A DNA stretch of 64,000 nt, from positions 2,976,001 to 3,040,000 of the forward strand of contig NZ_CP035806.1 of assembly GCF_004208635.1 (NCBI RefSeq), read 5' to 3'. This document shows, one piece after another, positions 1 to 8,293 of the stretch; position 1 is the first letter of the stretch; each line of letters begins with the position of its first letter. Source of the stretch: Leucobacter triazinivorans. Lineage in GTDB: Bacteria > Actinomycetota > Actinomycetes > Actinomycetales > Microbacteriaceae. A program made the translations under genes and the position numbers. The notes below the pieces were generated by a model that ran no database searches, was not told where the DNA came from, and saw only the letters and a program-made list of their open reading frames with translations.

Positions 1-362
1 TCGTGCCGAATCAGGTCTCGGTGCACGAGATCGTCGGCGAGGTGAAGGATCGCTGGTGCGTGGTGGTCGACGACATGATCGACACGGGCGGCACGATCGC
101 AAAGGCGGCCGAGGCGCTCAAGGCCAATGGTGCCAAGGGCGTCACCATCGCGTGCACGCACGCCATTTTCTCGGGTCGCGCGACCGAGCATCTGTCGCAG
201 GAGTTCATCGACCAGGTCGTGGTCACCGACACGCTGCCGGTGGGCCCCGAGAAGCGCTTCGACAAGCTCACGGTGCTGCCGATTGCGCCGCTGCTGGCGA
301 AGGCGATCCACGAGGTCTTCGAGGACGGCTCGGTTACCTCGATGTTCGAGGGCGCGGCCTGA
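1..362 (+). CDS. prs: ribose-phosphate pyrophosphokinase, 3' end only
   Basis: This is the C-terminal ~120 residues of PRPP synthetase, which makes 5-phosphoribosyl diphosphate from ribose 5-phosphate and ATP. The PRPP-binding loop VVDDMIDTGGTI is intact, followed by the family's THAIFSG and PEKRFDKLTVLPIAPLLAKAI stretch. The frame is open to the window edge, so the start lies upstream; the GTG at position 3 is not the real start. It converges on hutI, and a long perfect hairpin sits between the two stops. Nothing is odd in the visible part. Confidence 0.95.
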   Translation, partial: VPNQVSVHEIVGEVKDRWCVVVDDMIDTGGTIAKAAEALKANGAKGVTIACTHAIFSGRATEHLSQEFIDQVVVTDTLPVGPEKRFDKLTVLPIAPLLAKAIHEVFEDGSVTSMFEGAA

Positions 363-386
363 AAGCGGGACGAGGCGCAGTCCAGG

Positions 387-450
387 TAGGAGATCGCGAT
401 TCAGGAGGACGATTCACCGGCGGAACGTCCTCCTGAATCGCGATCTCCTA
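387..450. terminator. 25-bp perfect inverted repeat between prs and hutI
   Basis: Arms 387-411 and 426-450 are exact reverse complements of 25 bases, separated by a 14-base loop. The element lies between the convergent stops of prs and hutI. There is no T-run, but a stem this long and stable would fold on either transcript, so a bidirectional terminator or mRNA 3'-end stabiliser is the simplest reading. Confidence 0.75.
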
Positions 451-482
451 TTTGGATCGCGGTATTCGAGACCCGCGCGAGT

Positions 483-1703
483 TCAGGCCACCCGCGCGCC
501 CGCGCGCCAGACTGCGGCGGTGAGCGGCATGCCCGGGCGGTAGGCGAGGTGCGTCACCGAGGGCGCCTCGAGCACCTGCAGGTCGGCGCGGGCGCCGGGC
601 CGGATCGCCCCGACGGCGGGCTGCATCTGGCCGAGGGGATCCCGCCAGCCGTGCTCGTGCATGCCGAGCGCGATCGCGCCGCCGAGCGTCGCCGCCCGCA
701 CCGCCTCCTGCACGGAGAGGCCCATCTGCAGCACGGCGGTCGCCACGCAGAAGCCCATCGAGCTGGTGTACGACGTTCCGGGGTTGCAGTTGGAGGCGAT
801 CGCCAGCACCGCGCCTGCGTCGATGAGCCGGCGCGCCGGGGCGAGGGGCATGCGGGTCGAGAGGTCGCAGGCGGGGAGCACGGTCGCCACGGTGCCGCGA
901 GCGCCGTCGCTCCAGGATCCGGCCAGTGCCTCCACGTCGGCGTCGTCCAGGAAGCCGAGATGGTCGACGCTCAGCGAGCGGTGCTGCACCGCGAGGCGGA
1001 CGCCGGGACCGTGGCCGAGCTGGTTGCCGTGCACACGAGTGGCAAGCCCCCTCGCGGCCGCGGCCTCGAGCACGCGAGCCGAGGCGCTCTCGTCGAAGGC
1101 TCCCGCCTCGCAGAACACGTCGACCGCGCTGACGATCGGCGCGACCGCGTCGAGCATCGGCCCGGTCACGAGGTCGAGATAGGCCCGCGGATCCTGCCCG
1201 CCCGGAACCACATGCGCCCCCAGGAATGTCACGGCGTCGGCCTGCTCGGCCGCGATCCGCGCGCTGCGCACCTCGTCGTCGACCGTGAGACCGTAGCCGG
1301 TCTTCGTCTCCAGCGTGGTCGTGCCGCCCCGGCGGGCCTCGGCGACGAGCCGCGCGAGGTTTTCGGCGAGTGCAGCGTCGGTGGCCGCCCGGGTCGCCTC
1401 GACGGTCACGTTGATGCCGCCCGCGGCATACGCCTCGCCGGCCATGCGCGCCTCGAACTCCGCCGTGCGGTCGCCGGCGAAGACCATGTGGGTGTGCGAG
1501 TCCACCCAGCCGGGTAGCACTGCGCGCCCCGCCGCGTCGAATCGCTCGTCGGCGGGAGGAGCGGCGGCGGCCGCACCGACCCACGCGATCCGGCCGTCAT
1601 CGATCACCACGGCGGCTTCGCGCAGGCGACCTCCGACGCCCTCACCGAGCGACGCGTCGTTCGTCGTGAGCTCGCCGATGCCGTCGATCAGTAATGCAGT
1701 CAC
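483..1703 (-). CDS. hutI: imidazolonepropionase
   Basis: Amidohydrolase of histidine degradation; it hydrolyses imidazolone-5-propionate to N-formimidoyl-L-glutamate in the cytosol. The protein has 406 residues from the chosen GTG, which is where similarity to the family begins (VTALLIDGIGEL); an upstream ATG would add an unlikely Arg-rich leader. The metal-binding SHTH box, the TKTGYGL segment and the C-terminal RPGARADLQVLEAPS are present. The usual family motif AT/SDCNPG reads ASNCNPG here, so Asn stands where the metal/base Asp is expected. It lies 142 bp downstream of hutU on the same strand. The hydrolase next in the pathway and hutH are not in the window. Confidence 0.93.
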   Translation of the reverse strand: MTALLIDGIGELTTNDASLGEGVGGRLREAAVVIDDGRIAWVGAAAAAPPADERFDAAGRAVLPGWVDSHTHMVFAGDRTAEFEARMAGEAYAAGGINVTVEATRAATDAALAENLARLVAEARRGGTTTLETKTGYGLTVDDEVRSARIAAEQADAVTFLGAHVVPGGQDPRAYLDLVTGPMLDAVAPIVSAVDVFCEAGAFDESASARVLEAAAARGLATRVHGNQLGHGPGVRLAVQHRSLSVDHLGFLDDADVEALAGSWSDGARGTVATVLPACDLSTRMPLAPARRLIDAGAVLAIASNCNPGTSYTSSMGFCVATAVLQMGLSVQEAVRAATLGGAIALGMHEHGWRDPLGQMQPAVGAIRPGARADLQVLEAPSVTHLAYRPGMPLTAAVWRAGARVA

Positions 1704-1732
1704 AGTTCTACTTTCGCACCAAGGAGAGGGGC

Positions 1733-1836
1733 GCGGTGGCGGATTTCCGATTCTGGCGCTTTTGCGGCTGAACGATGTGCGATATTGCACATCGAGAAGA
1801 CGCAATGTCGTGCTGGAATCGGGAATCCGCCACCGC
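1733..1836. repeat. 104-bp imperfect palindrome between hutU and hutI
   Basis: The outer arms 1733-1753 and 1816-1836 match at 20 of 21 positions as an inverted repeat (GCGGTGGCGGATT at the left end). A second dyad lies near the middle: 8-base arms CGATGTGC and GCACATCG around GATATT, at 1773-1794. The inner dyad looks like an operator; the whole could also be a REP-like element or an attenuating hairpin between the two hut genes. Confidence 0.6.
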
Positions 1837-1845
1837 GAACCGGGG

Positions 1846-3573
1846 TCACCAGGCGGTGTCGGTGTTGCGGATGGTGGGTGTCATGGGAACCCGCACGCCG
1901 CGCTCGCCGGCGACGTCGACCGCGCGCTGGTAGCCGGCGTCGACGTGCCGGATCACGCCCATTCCCGGGTCGTTGGTCAGCAGGCGCTCGAGCTTCTCGG
2001 CTGCGAGCGGCGTGCCATCGGCGACCGAGACCTGGCCGGTGTGGACGGAGCGGCCGATGCCGACGCCGCCGCCGTGGTGGATGGACACCCAGGTCGCACC
2101 CGAGGCGGTCGCGGTGAGCGCGTTGAGCAGCGGCCAGTCGGCGATCGCGTCGGAGCCGTCGGCCATGGCCTCGGTCTCGCGGTACGGCGAGGCGACCGAC
2201 CCCGAGTCGAGGTGGTCGCGGCCGATCACGATCGGCGCCGAGACCTTGCCCTCGGCCACGAGCCGGTTGAAGAGCAGGCCGGCCTGGTGCCGCTCGCCGT
2301 AGCCGAGCCAGCAGATGCGGGCCGGGAGGCCCTCGAACTCGACGCGCTCGGCGGCGGCGTCGAGCCACTTGTGCAGGTGCGTGTTCTCCGGGAAGAGCTC
2401 CTTGAGCGCCTCGTCGGTCACACGGATGTCTTCGGGGTCTCCCGAGAGCGCGGCCCAGCGGAACGGCCCGAGGCCCTCGCAGAACAGCGGGCGGATGTAG
2501 GCCGGCACGAAGCCGGGGAATTCGAAGGCCCGGTCGTAGCCGCCCGTGCGGGCCTCGTCGCGGATCGAGTTGCCGTAGTCGAAGACCTCGGCGCCCGCAT
2601 CCTGGAACTCGACCATGGCCTTCACGTGCGCGGCCATCGCGGCCTGCGCGTCCCTGGTGAACTGCTCGGGATCCGCCTCGGCGCGCTCCAGTCGCTCCTC
2701 GACCCGGTAGCCGATGGGCAGGTACGACAGCGGATCGTGGGCCGACGTCTGGTCGGTCACGAGGTCGATCGTGATCTCGCCCGCACGGTGGCGGCGCAGG
2801 ATCTCGGGGAACACCTCGGCGGCATTGCCCACGAGGCCCACCGACCAGCCGCGCTGCTCGTCCTTCGCCTGCTGCACTTTGGCGAGCGCCTCGTCGAGGT
2901 CGGTGACGACCTCGTCGAGGTAGCGCTTGCCCGCGCGGCGGTCGAGGCGGGTCTTGTCGACGTCGACGATGAGGCAGGCGCCGTCGTTCAGCGTCACCGC
3001 GAGGGGCTGGGCGCCGCCCATGCCGCCGCAGCCGCCGGTGAGCGTGATGGTGCCGGCGAGGGAGCCCTTGCCCGCGACAGTCTCGATGCGATTCTGGCCC
3101 TGCAGCTTGCGGCCCGCCGCGGCGAAGGTCTCATAGGTGCCCTGCAGGATGCCCTGGGTGCCGATGTAGATCCACGATCCCGCGGTCATCTGGCCGTACA
3201 TGAGCAGCCCCTCGGCCTCGAGCTTGCGGAACTCGGGCCAGTTGGCCCAGTCGCCCACGAGGTTCGAATTGGCGATGAGCACGCGGGGTGCCCACTTGTT
3301 GGTGCGGAACACGCCGACCGGCTTGCCCGACTGCACGAGCAGGGTCTCGTCCTCCTCCAGATCGCGCAGCGTGTCCGCGATGGCGTCGTAGGCCTCCCAG
3401 CTGCGGGCAGCGCGGCCGGTGCCGCCGTAGACGACGAGATCGTCGGGCCGCTCGGCGACCTCGGGGTCGAGATTGTTCATGAGCATGCGCAGCGGTGCCT
3501 CGGTCTGCCAGCTCTTCGCCGAGAGCTCGGTGCCGCGGGGAGCGCGGACGGGGCGGGCGCCGGGGAGCGTCAT
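1846..3573 (-). CDS. hutU: urocanate hydratase
   Basis: Urocanase adds water to urocanate to give 4-imidazolone-5-propionate, the substrate of the downstream HutI. The NAD-binding glycine-rich box [13 protein letters not shown], the active-site cysteine segment [11 protein letters not shown] and the C-terminal [16 protein letters not shown] are all present. The length of 575 residues fits the family. The ATG at 3573 is preceded by AAAGGA at a good distance; an in-frame upstream start would add a poor leader. It is probably the first gene of a hutUI unit, although a large palindrome lies between the two. Confidence 0.96.
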   Translation of the reverse strand: MTLPGARPVRAPRGTELSAKSWQTEAPLRMLMNNLDPEVAERPDDLVVYGGTGRAARSWEAYDAIADTLRDLEEDETLLVQSGKPVGVFRTNKWAPRVLIANSNLVGDWANWPEFRKLEAEGLLMYGQMTAGSWIYIGTQGILQGTYETFAAAGRKLQGQNRIETVAGKGSLAGTITLTGGCGGMGGAQPLAVTLNDGACLIVDVDKTRLDRRAGKRYLDEVVTDLDEALAKVQQAKDEQRGWSVGLVGNAAEVFPEILRRHRAGEITIDLVTDQTSAHDPLSYLPIGYRVEERLERAEADPEQFTRDAQAAMAAHVKAMVEFQDAGAEVFDYGNSIRDEARTGGYDRAFEFPGFVPAYIRPLFCEGLGPFRWAALSGDPEDIRVTDEALKELFPENTHLHKWLDAAAERVEFEGLPARICWLGYGERHQAGLLFNRLVAEGKVSAPIVIGRDHLDSGSVASPYRETEAMADGSDAIADWPLLNALTATASGATWVSIHHGGGVGIGRSVHTGQVSVADGTPLAAEKLERLLTNDPGMGVIRHVDAGYQRAVDVAGERGVRVPMTPTIRNTDTAW

Positions 3574-4805
3574 GGTGGGGTCCTTTCGATCGTGTGCGGC
3601 GGCGATGCCGCGATGGATCCATCCCACCGCGTCTCGGTGCTCGGGGCAATGAACTCCTCGGCTCGCATGTCCGGGATCCCGGACGCGGACCGCCGCCGAC
3701 GCCGAGCGAGTGGACGTGGCGCCGATCGGGGAAGCGGAGCGTGTCGCCGATTGGGCGAGCTGACGCTGCAGACCCAGACCGATCCACTACACCGGCACGG
3801 TGCCCTCCAGTCCGACCGCCGCTGGTTCCGCAACCCGGTGGCTGAACGGGACCCTGTGCAGGCATATTGCGCGAATGCGCTCCACGATGCTCTCCTTGAG
3901 GATTCCGAGTTCGGGTATCGGTTCCTCGCTGATGAAGCGAAGAGCCTCGGTGAACCGATGTGTGACCGGACTGCGTGGCTGCTCTGCCGTGATCCGCGCT
4001 GGCGGTGACGCGTTGAATAGCGCCGTGCTTCGCCGTGGTGACGTGGATCGAGCGCACCTATCATCGACGTCGCAGACAGGCCCGATTGGGGCGGTTGACG
4101 CCAATCGAATACGAGACCATCATCAACAACCAGGTCGCACTCGCTGCCTGACCAAACGGTCACCCTGACTGCGACACTACTGAGAATAGGCTGCCCAGTG
4201 CCGTCAACTCCCTCGCATGCAGATTCTGGAGCGGATACATAGCCGCACTGTACCAAATCTCCGGTATCCGCATACCTAAACTCTCCTGAAGCATACTGAG
4301 TGCGATTCGTGTGAGGTTAGATTTTCTCCACAGCCGGGGCTCAAATTGAGAAGGCCATCTACAGGCCTTCCACGCAAACCCGGGTAATTACGCACCATTC
4401 TCAAAGAGGTCGGCAATGAGTGTCTCAAGGATGAGGCCTACGTTTCCAGTTACCATCTCCGGATCATGTACCCGGCGCCAGGGCAGTTGGCGACGAAGAG
4501 CCGGTTCGGGCTGAGCGGGCACAGAGATGAGTTCATTCATGAGAACTTGGCTTTCTGAACATGCAGAACCATGTCTTCGTTCGCGCCGGTACACACGATT
4601 TGCCGCTGGCTTGAGAACTCGAACCGCTCTGCCGTCAACTCGTGCCAGAAATGCCGCTGCCCCTGGGTACGGGAAGGACTAGTGCAGTTCGGTTGAACCT
4701 CTCGACAAGGGAGTGGCTGTCACAACTGGCTCCTTCAGTGCGCTGTGGCTCATTGTTTCAGCGTGGAGCTTGTATACGCAGTTTGGCCGACGATAGGAGA
4801 ACTTT
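3574..4805. other. 1.2-kb stretch without a recognisable gene
   Basis: From about 4.0 kb the base composition drops clearly below the surroundings. Open frames exist on both strands but none shows a known domain. A minus-strand frame at 3787-4104 contains a short soluble-looking helical segment (FTEALRFISEEP) that could be a remnant of a lost gene. A 50-codon minus-strand frame at 4388-4540 ends in a helical LILETLIADLFENGA but has no good ribosome site. I regard the stretch as decayed DNA or a promoter-rich spacer. Confidence 0.5.
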
Positions 4806-5036
4806 ATGCACGGCTCGCAAATACCTCAAGAAGCACCTGGGGTCTTGTGTCAGAGCAAGATCAAAAAGGTTACAAAATGGCTGCCCCTGGGTCTCGTGTC
4901 TCTAGTGCTTGTATCGCTTATTCCGATACCGATCACCGTTCATTCCAGCTCATCCTGCACTCTTCAGCGACCTTCCGCATGTGTCGAGAAGCAATTCGTG
5001 CAGTGGACTCCCGTCTATAGATTCTTCGTTCGCTAA
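4806..5036 (+). CDS. small putative secreted or membrane peptide
   Basis: A 76-residue open frame begins at an ATG placed seven bases after a clean AGGAG. The first third is hydrophilic and ends in basic residues (SKIKKVTKW). A hydrophobic run LPLGLVSLVLVSLIPIPI follows, then a short Ser/Cys-containing tail. This resembles a late signal sequence or a single membrane segment. It ends 36 bp before the metalloprotease and could be co-transcribed with it. Another plus-strand frame overlaps it, and no homologue is recognised. The 6-base dyad TTCGTT/AACGAA at 5025-5040 spans its stop codon. Confidence 0.35.
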   Translation: MHGSQIPQEAPGVLCQSKIKKVTKWLPLGLVSLVLVSLIPIPITVHSSSSCTLQRPSACVEKQFVQWTPVYRFFVR

Positions 5037-5072
5037 CGAATCCCACCCCGCAGGAAAGGAACCCCGAAGGAA

Positions 5073-6065
5073 ATGAAGAAGCTCATACCGCCAGTAGCTC
5101 TCGCGGCACTCGTCGTCCTCCCTGCGTCTCCGGCGCAAGCGCTTGATGATGAAACCATCCACTTGGAAGAACTTGCTACGGTGCACGTGGCTGAAGAAGA
5201 AACAACGTTTCTGATTCTTCCGGATGGTAGAGAGTTTGCTTTGCCGCCTCCTGGGTTCGAAGTAGCCGCAGAAGCCCTAACCACAGAAGGGTCTCCTGAA
5301 GTTCTTCCAGTGCTGATCGTCACCGATGAAGATGGGGCTGCCGCAATTCGGATCGGCGACGAGGCCGTAGGAAGTGAAGCAGGTCTCGAGCGCTTAGCTG
5401 AGATTGAATCGCTGCTTGAAGAGGAGGAACGGTCATTGCAGGTCCCTCATGGCGCCTCCGGGATCGCTCCTCTTGCTTCACCCATCAAATGCAGCTCATG
5501 GGACTCGGTGTTGCTCGGGCATGATTGGGCCAGCCGAAACGTCGAGTGGCAATACAATCCGGCAAACCAAAAAGGCACTGATGCGGCGGCAACTCTTCAA
5601 CGAGCTGCCAATCGCTGGAAAGGAACGCTTTCGGATGGCTGCGGGTTTACGGCTTCCTCAAAACTGAGAACGAGTTATGCAGGAACCACTACCCGTGCTC
5701 CGCTAAATAATAGCTCTGGCGGTTGTGGAGCTTGGAGTGCTGCGCTCAACACGAAGGGCTGGGGCTCGTTGCCTACCGACACGCTCGCCAACGCCTGCAC
5801 GTACACAGTGGGTGCTTACCCGTACCGTTCGGACCACAAATACAACACCAGATATGCCTGGAATACTGGAAGTAGCACGTCCTGCTCAGGGAGCAAATAC
5901 GATTTGCAGGGGGTGGCAACCCACGAGTTCGGTCACACCTACGGGCTCGGACACTCCAGCCAGTCGAACAACCAGGTGATGAAGCCCTCGGCCAACGCGT
6001 GCGAGTCCGCTATGCGCACACTCGGCAGAGGGGACATTCGAGGGATGAGCTACCTCTACGGCTAG
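5073..6065 (+). CDS. secreted metzincin-type zinc metalloprotease
   Basis: A 330-residue preproprotein. An N-terminal signal peptide (MKKLIPPVALAALVVLPASPAQA) is followed by an acidic propeptide-like region of about 110 residues and then a catalytic domain. The zinc box HEFGHTYGLGH matches the metzincin HExxHxxGxxH exactly, and a methionine downstream (NQVMKPS) can serve as the Met-turn. The paired cysteines suggest an extracellular enzyme. It resembles bacterial matrixin-like proteases; the substrate is unknown. GAAGG lies just before the ATG. Codon use is markedly AT-richer than in all later genes, which points to horizontal acquisition. Confidence 0.85.
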   Translation: MKKLIPPVALAALVVLPASPAQALDDETIHLEELATVHVAEEETTFLILPDGREFALPPPGFEVAAEALTTEGSPEVLPVLIVTDEDGAAAIRIGDEAVGSEAGLERLAEIESLLEEEERSLQVPHGASGIAPLASPIKCSSWDSVLLGHDWASRNVEWQYNPANQKGTDAAATLQRAANRWKGTLSDGCGFTASSKLRTSYAGTTTRAPLNNSSGGCGAWSAALNTKGWGSLPTDTLANACTYTVGAYPYRSDHKYNTRYAWNTGSSTSCSGSKYDLQGVATHEFGHTYGLGHSSQSNNQVMKPSANACESAMRTLGRGDIRGMSYLYG

Positions 6066-6178
6066 TTGCCCCACACCGTCGAAAAGCCGATGCTGGTAGG
6101 GAGAACGGTGTCTTCTGCCCGCATCGGCTTGAGAACTCGAATAGCGTCACCGGTGATTGCAGCACTGTCGAGGCGCAC

Positions 6179-6240
6179 GCCGAGAGGAGGGCTTCTCGGG
6201 CTGATCCGCCAGATCAGGCCAGAAGCTTCTCCTCTCGGCG
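6179..6240. terminator. hairpin between convergent metalloprotease and permease genes
   Basis: An imperfect inverted repeat: the outer 11 bases GCCGAGAGGAG pair exactly with CTCCTCTCGGC, and the arms continue inward with small bulges to GCTGATC/GATCAGGC. It lies between two convergent genes, so a bidirectional terminator is likely. The rest of 6066-6293 shows nothing. Confidence 0.65.
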
Positions 6241-6293
6241 CAGGGGGGGGCGGCGTCGCTGCGCCGCCGGCCCGCGGAAGGGGCCTCTCGCGC

Positions 6294-7829
6294 CTACTGC
6301 TCCACCACGTCGACCATCTCGGTGCCGTAGGCGCCGGGCTCGGTGCCGTGACCGATCTGCCGGTAGATCTCCGGCTTTCTGGCGCGCAGCACGAGCGCCC
6401 AGATGATGCCGACGATGGCGGCCACGAAGATCATGCCGGGCAGGATGAAGGTGGTGGCGTTGGGCTCGTCCTGATCCAGCATCAGCTGGAAGTTGCTCAG
6501 GATCATGATGAACACCCACAGCAGCGCGAGACCGGAGACGACCGGTGCGATCACGGTCGTCCAGACGCTGAGCCCGCGGTTGTTGCGCCGGAAGAAGCAG
6601 ATCACGGCGACTGCGATGACGGCCATGAGCAGCACGAGCGCCGCAGCGCCGGTGTTCGTCAGCCAGGTGAACATGGTGAGCACCGGGTAGAGGAACGCCA
6701 TGTCGCCGAACATCGACTCGGCCGCGCCGAAGGCGTCACCGGTCAGCGCGAAGCCGGCCACGACGACCACGGCGATCACGGTCTGGGCGACGGAGCCCGC
6801 CCAGGGCGCCCCGGACCGGCTCGTGCGGCTGAACCACGTCGGCAGCACGCCCTCGCGGCCGAGCGAGAAGAAGTAGCGGGCGACGGCGTTGTGGAAGGCC
6901 TGCAGCGCGGCGAAGAGGCTCGTGAGGAACAGGAGGGTCATGATGTCCGAGAAGATCACACCCACCTGATCGGTCATGAACACGAACATCAGGTCGGGGC
7001 CGAACGTCTGCGACTGCTCGACGACCTGCGAGGGGCCGATGCCCACCGAGAACGCCCAGGCGCTGAAGGCGTAGAAGACGCCGATGATGGCGACCGCCGC
7101 GTAGGTGGCGCGGGGCACCGTGCGCTTCGGATCCTTCGCCTCCTCGCCGTAGATCGCGGCACCCTCGAAGCCCATGAAGGCGGCCACGCCGAAGACGAGG
7201 ATGATGCCGAGTGCCGGCCCGAAGAGCGCGGCCGGATTGAGCGCCGCTGCGGTCACGCCCTCCGGGGCATGACCGAGCGCGACGATGTCGAAGACGATGA
7301 CGACGAGGAACTCGAGCGCCACGAGCACGCCCAGCACCTTCGCCGAGAGATCGACGCGGTTCACGCCGAGCACGCCGACGACGACGATGCAGAGGAGGAT
7401 CCAGACCCACCAGGGCGAGGCGAAGCCGAACTTGGTCTCGAGGAAGATGGAGAGCTGGAAGCCGAACAGGCCGTAGATGCCGATCTGCATCGCGTTGTAG
7501 GCGACGAGCGCGACGAGCGAGGCTCCCACGCCGAGCGGCCGGCCGATACCCTGGGCGATGTACGCGTAGAAGGCGCCGGCGTTCGTGATGTAGCGGCTCA
7601 TGGCGGTGTAGCCCACCGCGAAGACCGCGAGGATCACCGCGATGAGCAGGAAGCCGAGCGGCACACCGAGCGATTCGGTGACGGCGAACGATGTGGTGAC
7701 ACCGCCGGCGACCACCGTCAGGGGGGCCGAGGCCGCGATGATCATGAAGGTGATCGCGGGGACTCCGAGCGTCCGGCGGCTGAGCCCCGGATCGTGTTGC
7801 GCCGTTTCCGGCGTCGCGTGGGCACTCAT
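6294..7829 (-). CDS. APC-family amino acid permease
   Basis: A 511-residue inner-membrane transporter of the amino acid-polyamine-organocation superfamily, with about twelve hydrophobic segments. The N-terminal signature ASAPLTVVAGGV and the helix with YTAMSRYITNAGAFYAYIAQGIGRPLG are typical of the family. The central GFEGAAIYGEEAKDPKRTVPRA is the conserved cytoplasmic loop. The start at 7829 has GAGAGGAAG upstream; an in-frame start 11 codons earlier lacks this support. The substrate cannot be told from sequence. It is close in type to the permease at 9601. Confidence 0.92.
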   Translation of the reverse strand: MSAHATPETAQHDPGLSRRTLGVPAITFMIIAASAPLTVVAGGVTTSFAVTESLGVPLGFLLIAVILAVFAVGYTAMSRYITNAGAFYAYIAQGIGRPLGVGASLVALVAYNAMQIGIYGLFGFQLSIFLETKFGFASPWWVWILLCIVVVGVLGVNRVDLSAKVLGVLVALEFLVVIVFDIVALGHAPEGVTAAALNPAALFGPALGIILVFGVAAFMGFEGAAIYGEEAKDPKRTVPRATYAAVAIIGVFYAFSAWAFSVGIGPSQVVEQSQTFGPDLMFVFMTDQVGVIFSDIMTLLFLTSLFAALQAFHNAVARYFFSLGREGVLPTWFSRTSRSGAPWAGSVAQTVIAVVVVAGFALTGDAFGAAESMFGDMAFLYPVLTMFTWLTNTGAAALVLLMAVIAVAVICFFRRNNRGLSVWTTVIAPVVSGLALLWVFIMILSNFQLMLDQDEPNATTFILPGMIFVAAIVGIIWALVLRARKPEIYRQIGHGTEPGAYGTEMVDVVEQ

Positions 7830-8020
7830 GCTGTGACTTCCTCTCGTGGCTGCGCTGCGCACCTGCTTCGGCGCTGAAGGCTCTACGCGTCCGAGTCTAA
7901 GTACGGGCCCGGAAACGGCGAAGGGCAGGACTGTGCACAGCGCGCACGGCCCATGAGGATCGGCGCACGGCTATCCAAATGGACAGTCTGTGGAGCGGTT
8001 CGCCGGGGAGGGTCCGCCAC

Positions 8021-8103
8021 CGTCATTCTGCGCGCAGTCGCAGAATCTGCGCTTGTGGATCCTGCGACTACGTTCGCTACGCTCACTCCGCGCAGGATGA
8101 CGG
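8021..8103. repeat. palindromic REP-like element (CATCCTGCGC family)
   Basis: The left terminus CCGTCATTCTGCGCG and the right terminus CGCGCAGGATGACGG form an inverted repeat around a core that contains further internal dyads (GTCGCAGAATCTGCG, GGATCCTGCGAC). A related element lies at 13237-13329. The remainder of 7830-8020 contains only the permease upstream region. Confidence 0.6.
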
Positions 8104-8271
8104 AGGAGGCGGGGGTGCGCTCACTCCGCGCAGGATGACGGAGGAGGCGGGGGTGCGCTCTCGTCGCGCAGGATGACGGAGGAGGCGGGGGTGCGCTCAC
8201 TCCGCGCAGGATGACGGAGGATGCGGGGGTGCGCTCTCGTCGCGCAGGATGACGGAGGAGGCGGGAGGAGG
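8090..8271. repeat. 38-bp direct repeat array, five units
   Basis: Units start at 8090, 8128, 8166, 8204 and 8242, exactly 38 bp apart. Each begins GCGCAGGATGACGGAGGA, and the last is partial. The final bases alternate between TCACTCC (units 1 and 3) and TCTCGTC (units 2 and 4), so the true period is a 76-bp dimer. The array extends the right end of the palindromic element at 8021 and stops about 20 bp before the stop codon of the DmpA-type gene. There are no unique spacers, so it is not a CRISPR array. Confidence 0.9.
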
Positions 8272-8293
8272 TGCTGGGGGCGCGGCGGGAGGG

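Noticed and set aside
1315-4008. Long plus-strand open frame opposite hutU and hutI
   Set aside because: It is antisense to two well-conserved genes and arises from the high GC at third codon positions; no domain is seen.
3787-4104. Remnant of a transcriptional regulator upstream of hutU
   Set aside because: Only a short helical-looking stretch is suggestive; no helix-turn-helix or family motif can be shown.
4388-4540. 50-codon minus-strand gene
   Set aside because: No ribosome site, no neighbour of the same direction and no recognised motif; kept only as a note in the gap description.
8090-8271. CRISPR array
   Set aside because: The period is exact and the sequence between repeats is itself repeated; there are no unique spacers and no cas genes.
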